Positions 56,998 through 64,000 of a DNA stretch of 64,000 nt are shown here, one piece after another; positions within the stretch are counted from its first letter, which is position 1, and each line of letters starts with the position of its first letter. The notes beneath the pieces were generated by a model. The model had not been told where the DNA came from. It searched no databases and saw only the letters and a program-made list of their open reading frames with translations. The DNA lies in contig CM041778.1 of the NCBI GenBank assembly GCA_023374045.1, positions 404,982,438 through 405,046,437 on the forward strand, read 5' to 3'. Source of the stretch: Limonium bicolor (Eukaryota > Streptophyta > Magnoliopsida > Caryophyllales > Plumbaginaceae). Both the position numbers and the translations under genes were made by a program.

Positions 56998-57013
56998 CAG
57001 AATCTGATACCAA
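56998..57013 (-). other. Primer binding site of the Reina-type element
   Basis: TTGGTATCAGATTCTG on the minus strand, immediately after the 5' LTR, matches the initiator-Met tRNA PBS with mismatches at its 3' half. Confidence 0.75.
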
Positions 57014-57358
57014 TGTTACAGTTTAGTAACTCACACAGATCTGAGGAAGAAGAATGAAGGAGGAGTGAGCTAATGTTGACACAACAACAACTCATCAACT
57101 CACCTGCTGCCTGAAGAAGAACTACAGCCACGCAGAGAAGAGCAAGAACAGAGAGAGAACAAGAGTCTGAGATTGAGAGATTGACTATGAATTCCGTTAT
57201 ATTTCTTTATTTGATGTAAAACAGTATTTATACAACTTAGCAGTTGTAACAGAGTGAGTGTACAATTGGTGCTGTAACAGAATGTAAACAGAAATACAAT
57301 TGGTCTTTATTCTAGTATATATTTATCTCATATATTGCTATTTATTATCCATGTAACA
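57014..57358 (-). repeat. 5' LTR of the Reina-type element
   Basis: Counterpart of 52155-52507. No promoter element is obvious beyond the AT-rich part near 57310-57350. Confidence 0.88.
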
Positions 57359-57870
57359 CAATGTCGGGTGAAGATCAAGTCATGTGCAAAAATTCTAGCA
57401 TAAAGCAGGATATGCCAGAAATATTCGAGGTTTTGGTAATACAGTGATGAATCGGATCTTAAATTCGTAGTTAAAGCAACAATATTGTGCTTGCTTGAAA
57501 CTAAGATTCGGGTCCTACTTTCAAAATATTATTTATGTGACCTGGTACACCTTCCCCATTGATCTCTTATCATATTTATATTTTTATACTACTTGCCTTT
57601 TTTTATTTTTCTGGCAATGGTTGTCGTTATTTGACACATGTGAAAATGATTATTTGTTCATAAATATTTAAACCATTCTTCCATACGATAATCGATCGTG
57701 TCATTGGTGATGCACGCAGGTGAGCACAAACGCTCGAGAAATGGTACAAAAAGATTCGTTATATTCTGCGATCTCTTACATTACGCTTGTATTTCGAACT
57801 GCGCAAATTCGATTGTACGGGAGTTCCGTGCAAAAATATTGAGCGGACTGGTGAGATGGCAGGTCCAGTC
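57359..57870. other. Unassigned flank
   Basis: Target side of the Reina insertion. The 87-codon frame at 57698-57961 runs into the MITE TIR and is not a gene. Confidence 0.4.
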
Positions 57871-58966
57871 AGTCCAGTCAGTTGTTGACTGGACTGTTTT
57901 GCTGACTGGACAGCCTTTTTACTATATTAACTTTAAAATACTTATAACTTTTAATATATAAGTCCAAAATAAAAAAAAATTATATCATTGTTCATCTAAA
58001 TTCAAGCTCTTCAAAACAACACCAGTCATGGATATGTTTTGACAACTTAAAAAAAAATCTATTTTTGCATATGTATGATGATACATTAAAATGATAATAT
58101 GATTCATTAATTTTTATATGATGATTGATTAAAATTGATATTATCATTCATTAACTAAAAAGTACGAATTAGATTACAAATTTTGAATCCGATAAAAATC
58201 ATTATTGTTTTGTAGTGTATTATTATTGTTGTAAGGTGTATTTTAAATCTTATATGGTGAATCATATATTTTTCTTACGTACCAAATATTGTTTTGTGTT
58301 GTATTATTGTTTAAAAGTTTTCTTTTTATATGTGACTTATGATACAATAAAATGATATTATGATTCATTAAATTTGATATTATGATTCATTAAATAATAA
58401 GTGGTGAATTAGATAACAATCTCCGGAACCGATAAAAAATCATTATTGTTTTGTAGTGTATTATTATTGTTGTATGGTGTATTTTAAATCTTATATGGTG
58501 AATCATGTATTTTTCTTACGTACCAAATATTGTTTTGTGTTTTATTATTGTTTAAAATTTTTCTTTTTATATGTGACTTATGATACACTAAAATGATATT
58601 ATGATTCATTAAATTTGATATTATGATTCACTGAAATTGGTATTATGATTCATTAATTAATATTCAGAGCAAATACTAAATCATTATTGTTTTGTGGTGT
58701 ATTATTAAATGTTATATGGTGTATTTTAAAATGTATGTGGTGAATCATAAATGTTGTTGATATGTACATATAACAAACATAATTTTTAAACTTATCAAAA
58801 CATATCTATGACTGGTTTTGTTTTGAAGAGCTTGAATTTTGATGAACAATGGTGCAATTTTTTTTTTATTTTGGACTTATATTTTAAAAGTTATGACTAT
58901 TTAAAATTAATATAATAAAAAGACAGTCCAGTCAGCAAAACAATCCAGTCAACAGCTGACTGGACT
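57871..58966. mobile_element. Long-TIR MITE-like element with internal tandem repeats
   Basis: 57871 to about 58058 and about 58785-58966 are inverted copies (AGTCCAGTCAG..., TTCAAGCTCTTCAAAACA..., ACCAGTCATGGATATGTTTTGA), roughly 190 bp with scattered differences. Each end also holds its own hairpin (CCAGTCA / TGACTGG). The middle holds about three copies of a roughly 241-bp repeat (58196, 58436 and a partial at 58677). I find no convincing TSD. No ORF. Confidence 0.75.
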
Positions 58967-60063
58967 ACCACATGATATTAGCCGCACCCATATCCATGCG
59001 GGTAGCCCGTGTGGTCTACCGTCTGTTCTAACTGTGGATGTGTAATATGCTTGAAATAAACCTAGCATCTGAAAAACAAAACCTAACAAGTGACAATACC
59101 CCCGATATTAGATCTTATTCTTCCGAAACTATTTGAAGGTGCGATTCTATGCCCCGTGTGCTGTAATTCACAGGCGTACAATGTCTGATCTTATTACTTA
59201 ATTCAATCTAAACCACAACTGCCCCTCCCTTATGAAGTCTTTGTGAGTTTGACATCCTACTTTCCATTATCTTACATGAAAATAGTAGGTGTGCTTATCT
59301 TAATTGTGTTATCAATCATCAAATTTTTGACGTATTATTAAGGACTTAAGCACGGTTGTTTCTTTATTTTAGATTGTGTTTTGGTGTTTCAGTTTGTGTT
59401 TAAATTTCCGGTTAAGTAAAGTTTTTGTTTTTCTTTTGTATGCAGTTTCTTCTTAAAAATTTAATACTTTGTAGTTTTTCCTTATTCAGGTATAATCTAT
59501 TCTATGGCTAGTTATTACGATTGTGTAGGAGCGGATTTGACTCCTCACCTTATTATCCCTTCTTTTACCACATGTGGCATGGACTTCTAGACTCAAGTCC
59601 ATGAAACTTGAAGGAATTGAGTTTATGAAGTCTAACCCAAAGAGGACAACATCTTTATTGAAGCAATGGTCATTTTTGACATCACGAATCTCACCACCGG
59701 AATACTAACTATCCTCTCTTATTTCTTACTCTTTTCTTGTACATAATATCAATAAGTTTGGTTCCCTAACCAGACATCAAACATAAATTGACATAACATA
59801 TACAATCTTAACCCTAGGCTTGTGCTCTACGCTGCTAAAAATTACTCTATGCTCACTTGGTCCCTCAACAAGACTATCTAAATTTATAATTATACCTTTA
59901 GGCTGGTGTAACCATATATTCCATCCCAATATCACATCAAAACTAAAAAACTCAATTTGAATGAGGTTTGTAGAAAATTAAACCCCCTTGATGGACATAC
60001 TGATTCCCTCGGCTAAATTTGTACATCCCACTACCCTCCCCAAAAGTATACTAATAGGAACAT
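58967..60063. other. Unassigned AT-rich sequence
   Basis: No ORF of note, no recognisable repeat ends. Confidence 0.4.
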
Positions 60064-60648
60064 TGTTGATGTTTTTGATTAGTCACTCTGTGTAACATAT
60101 TGTATCTGAGGTACAAACCCAGTAATCTGAAGTCAGAGAGAAGTGAAGAATGAAGATTACGTTCAGGAGAATCTTTGTTGGAGTAATTTTAGGGAGGTTT
60201 TTATTCTGAGCATTAACAAATATAAAAGCTGTTTAGATTTTATATTCTTATGCTTTAAAACAGTTTTTATCTTTTAGGTGAATATCTTACCTAGAGATAA
60301 ATTACATCATCTATATAAGTAATATTGCTTGCTGAAGCAAATTACGTTTTTCCATCAAAGAAAAAACAAAGATTGACAAAGAGCTCTCGAGAGAACTTGT
60401 AAAATCACTAGGTTGTGAAAGGATCTAGTTTTATTACGTGCAAGCACTTGGAGAGGATGTTCTCCTTGTGTGTATAGTTTGTATTGTGGTTGATACGTGT
60501 TAATGGAGTGAGGTCCCACGTGATTTCAAGTCTCTGTTATATCTTTAAGCTTTTCTGGGTTGCTTAGTTCGTCGTCAGTCTGTTACTCACAAGCAGAAAT
60601 ATCTTGAGTAACAACCTCACTAAGAACTGCTATTTTAAGAACCTTCAA
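60064..60648 (+). repeat. Possible 5' LTR of the copia remnant
   Basis: Sequence upstream of the PBS ends ...accttca two bases before it, as expected of an LTR end. The start at a TG near 60064-60068 is a guess; the 3' LTR is not in the window to test it. Confidence 0.35.
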
Positions 60649-60650
60649 TT

Positions 60651-62900
60651 GGTATCAGAGCAGGTTCCCTTTTTCATTGATTTAGAAGAGAAATCTTCCA
60701 AGGGTGATCGATATGGGTTCTTACAACGTCAAGGCACCCAAGCTTACCAAATTCAACTATGCTTGTTGGTGTGAACAGATGGGACATCAACTGATGTCAA
60801 TCGACTATGATTTGTGGACTGTTGTCACTGAAGGAGATCTGGTACCACAGATCACTGAAGGAGGAGTCACCAAGTGTAAAGAGAAGAAAGATTAGAATGA
60901 TAATGATAAGAAGCTACTCAGCAAGAACAAGCAGGCCTTGAAAGTGATTGTCGGTGATCAGTAGAAAGTTCTTGGCTTACTAACTGCTAAAGAAGTTGGG
61001 AACTTTCTAAAAGTTGTCTATGAAGGAACAGAGTCGATCAGAAAGGCAAAAGGAAAACAGTTCAGAAGACAGTTTGATAATTTCAGAATGCTTGAAGGTG
61101 AGTCTGTTACACAGACGCTTGGAAAGTTTGACAAGATACTGAGTGATATGAAGACTGTGGGAGTCACGCTGGATAATCAAACTATCAATGAAAGGTGTCT
61201 TGATAGTCTTGGAAAGGATTGGCTGCACTATACAACTTTGCTAGAAACAACCAAGGATTTGTCAAAAATGTCCCTCGAGGAGTTAGGCTCTGAGCTGATG
61301 GTCTATGAAGGTAAGATGAAGGGAGCAATCTCTTCGCCAACAACATGCAAAGATCTGGCCTTGAAAGCTTGGAAGTGTAATGCTGGAACAGATGAAGAGG
61401 AATTGAGTGAAGAGGAAGAAATTATCAAGATAGCTGATGGTATTTGAAGGATTTTTGGAGGACGGCGAGGTCAGAAATCCAAGTTTAATCGTAACAAATC
61501 AAAGAAGGGTCCAATAATCTGTTTCAGGTACAACAAACCTGGACATGAGGTCAAAAATTGTCCCTTGCCACAAAGGGATAATTTTCAGGAGAAGGTCAAG
61601 AAATTCTCAACAACAGCTGCTGCGGCTTGGGGAGAAGATGGTTTAGGAACAGACTCAGAACCAGAGAATTAGGATCAAGTATGCATGACGGCTATTGCTC
61701 AAGAAGATGAGTTCAGTGAGGGAACAGAATTCTGTTTTATGGCCTTGGAAAAGTGGAAGAAGACTCTTCCAGATGATGAGGTAAGGTTATCTCATGTAAA
61801 AGAATCTCTTGAGTCTATGTCTAAGAAACATTTGTTTGAACTCTTAACTGAAGCTATGTTAAAACTTGAAACACAAAAACATGAGTTTGAGGATAGGATA
61901 GATGTATTAGAAAGGAAAATAACAGAACTCGAGTATCCTAATACTCTGAGATTCCAAATAGTTCCAAAATTCCTCAAGTTACTTTTGTTAGTCCCTTAAT
62001 TTCTAGAGTAGCTACACTGCCAAACTGGGCACAAACTGAGTTTAAATCGTTAATTGATCGAAATGCAAAACTTAATAAAGAAGTAGATTCCCTCACTGTG
62101 GAAGTTCTTAAGAAAAACAGAGAAATTGAGTTGCAGACTCAGAAGAATCCAGTCTGGAATACTGGTAAAATCAATCTCTGTAACATGCTAAGCAAGAAAA
62201 GAACCGACAAAGAAGGTCTAGGTTACCAACAGAACAATGTGAAACAAGTCCATCAACGAAATGATCGAAATCATGTGAAGCGTGGAACCATCTGTTGTTA
62301 CTATCGTCAACATGGTCATTTCATTAATCATTGTTACAAACTTAAGGAGAAGAATTCTAGAATTCGGCAATCTCTAAGCACAACCTCAACGTTGATTCAT
62401 AATAAGAAGAGATTTACTTCATACACCACAGGGCCCAAGCAAGTCTGGGTACCCAAAACTAACCTTTCTGTTTAGTCTATTACAGGAACAAACTGAGTCA
62501 CATACAGAACATTGGTGACTCATGAATAATGGGTGCTTAAGGCATATGAGTGGTGATAGGAGAAAATTCAGTTCTCTTACCGAGCAAAATGAAGGCAAGG
62601 TGAAGTTTGGAAACAATGGAAAAGGCAAAATCGTAGACATTGGAACAGTTGGACATGCGGCATACTTCGATCAAGTCTGTCTTATCAAAGGATTAGAACA
62701 TGATTGGCTTAGCGTCTTTCGAGTCTGTGAACAAGGACCTCTAAGAAGATAGACAAGCACTTTGTGCTCAGTACAACAGACTTATGAAAATTTCTGTTTT
62801 CCGCAAGAGTTCAGTAGAGACACAGTATCTCGTACACCGGAGCACTTCACCTACCTTGATGGCTTATACTGCCGCTGTTTTTGGTGGCTAACTGTCTGAT
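60651..62900 (+). pseudogene. Ty1/copia gag-protease remnant (SIRE/Tork-like)
   Basis: The PBS TTGGTATCAGAGC is at 60649-60661. Gag begins MGSYNVKAPKLTKFNYACW (about 60713), with in-frame stops near 60894 and 60962. Further blocks are VTQTLGKFDKILSDMK (61110) and a degraded knuckle CFRYNKPGHEVKNC (about 61520), with Tyr replacing the second Cys. An acidic, coiled-coil-like stretch follows (61685-61999), then a second degraded knuckle (CYYRQHGHFINHC, about 62295). The protease/pre-integrase segment CLRHMSGDRRKFSSL to VCEQG (62530-62740) closes the recognisable part. Several stops and frameshifts; no RT or integrase in the window. Confidence 0.75.
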
Positions 62901-63455
62901 CGAAATAGTACATCTGGATTTACCAATTGTTAGTGTAACAGTCTCATATCATGATCATCACGAAAGCAAGCTGCTATCTTCATCGTCTCACGAACACACA
63001 AATTAATGACATCTTCTCCAAACTTTTGAGTCAGGATCAAGCTCACTATCTCTGTCGAGCTTGGAATGATCAACGTTCCGTAAGGTATGGTTCCTGCATT
63101 CTATTAATTTCTTTCTTTTGTTGTATCGAAAGATGTGTTTTTCATTGGTCAATTAGTTTTGGTATACGTTTCAGATTCGTGTGTTTGTTACTGGTAGTTC
63201 CACAATGGTCTGACAGCCATCTCTTCTAGTTATTTTGTTCATTTTCTTCCATCTTTTCCTTACGGTCTGCTCTTATTTAAAAAAACAAAAAAAAGGAAAA
63301 AAAGAAAAAAAAGGAAATTAAAAAAAAACAAAAAAAGGGAATACGAGCAGACTTCTGGTTGTCTCTTTTCTTTTCTTTCCTCTGCAACTTTGAATTTCAC
63401 CAATTGTTCTTCTCACTGCACCCCAAATTTTGTGTTCTTTTCTCCGGCACCTTGC
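62901..63455 (-). mobile_element. Junction and leader of a minus-strand Athila/Tat-type element
   Basis: Read on the minus strand from 63455, a degraded PBS-like gcaaggtgccggag is followed by a purine-rich leader and, at 63280-63340, a long T-rich (plus: A-rich) tract, like the leader of the element at 27372-27600. The boundary with the copia remnant is not resolved. Confidence 0.4.
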
Positions 63456-64000
63456 TGCAGACATGATTTTTGACCTGGTAAAATAATAAATAGAGCGTGA
63501 GTCAAAATATCTATCGGGCTGCAAACAATCCCGGTCGCAGTAGTATAGTAAAATTGAAGCAACCGGGTAATCGAACCGTGGGACTTAAGCAAATATGTCT
63601 ACTTCCTAAGCATGTCACAAAAGGGGGGTTTTATTGAATTGTAAATGAAACTGATAATATGCAGATAAATAAAAATGATAGATGATATGATTGAGTGGGA
63701 TTCCGGGTTCTGGTTATTGCAGTTTGGTTAACTATATTATTTCTTCTAGTTTATAGATTGGCAAAAATAACAACTCTGACGAATTTGTTTACCAAAACAT
63801 GCTATGACTTTTTCGGACCAGCAAAACACATGTAAACAAAATAAGTTTGAGAGATAATATTTATGCAGATGAAGTATTAACTTGTCCGATGAAAACAAGT
63901 TTTCCACAAATTTACGAATTAACCGAACCTATCTATTTTTCACTTGATCGGGTCAAAATAGATTTAGAAAGATAATGCAATTAAACGATCAGAATTATTG
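63456..64000 (-). mobile_element. Athila/Tat-type LTR, 3' part (runs off the right edge)
   Basis: The reverse complement of 63520-63660 matches the R-U5 part of the LTR at 27175-27300 (gtgacatgcttagg, gtcccacggttcga, actactgcgaccggg). Its 3' end is tgtctgca at 63456, like gtctgca at 27371. Confidence 0.65.

Larger units (their letters stand above)
52155..57358 (-). mobile_element. Reina-type chromovirus (Ty3/gypsy), decayed
   Basis: Short LTRs (52155-52507 and 57014-57358, 353 and 345 bp; TGTTA..TAACA) flank a 4.5 kb gag-pol on the minus strand. The flanks TAATG (52150-52154) and CAATG (57359-57363) look like a TSD with one change. An initiator-Met-type PBS and a PPT are in the expected places. 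A C-terminal chromodomain-like segment and short LTRs suggest the Reina clade. Confidence 0.88.

Overview
The window is plant nuclear DNA, almost certainly from a repeat-rich flowering-plant (probably eudicot) genome. The whole 64 kb is nested transposable elements: Ty3/gypsy LTR elements of several clades, Ty1/copia remnants, a Mutator-like DNA transposon carrying a plant-mobile-domain gene, a hAT-type MITE and a CACTA end. I see no tRNA, rRNA or ordinary single-copy host gene. The species cannot be named from this sequence.

Layout. 1-377 is the end of an Athila/Tat-type LTR. 378-18310 is a head-to-tail tandem of one non-coding, LARD-like element: truncated internal region, LTR (4477-8534), complete internal region (8535-14228), LTR (14229-18310). 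The giant LTRs (about 4.06 kb) run from TGAAATACCCC to GGGGTGTTACA. The tandem sits inside a second, gag-bearing giant-LTR element (element D, 18311-37593). D was also split by a solo LTR of a third related family (21411-25327, TSD ATTGC) and by a very young Athila/Tat-type non-autonomous element (25671-31091, TSD GTCTG). D ends with a 5.6 kb LTR (31962-37593) and had itself landed in the pol region of a minus-strand copia element (37594-39120). To the right are old debris (39.1-46.5 kb), a MULE with 277-bp TIRs and a 10-bp TSD (46574-51565), a hAT MITE (51930-52089), a decayed Reina-type chromovirus on the minus strand (52155-57358), a long-TIR MITE-like element (57871-58966), a copia gag-protease remnant (60651-62900), and another Athila-type LTR on the minus strand running off the right edge.

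Themes worth attention. (1) The non-coding internal region of the tandem element and the middle of LTR D carry run after run of short perfect inverted repeats (6-10 bp arms, 2-10 nt loops). (2) Every recognisable gypsy 3' polypurine tract here sits directly behind a hairpin, usually with loop GAGGAC but with different stem sequences. (3) A G-box hairpin near the LTR 3' end shows three paired compensatory changes between two LTR families. (4) The giant LTRs look like multi-intron leaders, with aligned splice-donor and acceptor-like sites in two families. (5) D's gag is interrupted by short AT-rich GT..AG segments, one of which joins exactly through a zinc-knuckle reading frame.

Most protein-coding parts are broken. 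The most intact are the three-exon plant-mobile-domain gene in the MULE (one frameshift) and the roughly 195-codon zinc-knuckle ORF of the young Athila/Tat-type element. Nothing was computed; boundaries come from reading repeats, TSDs, PBS and PPT motifs by eye.
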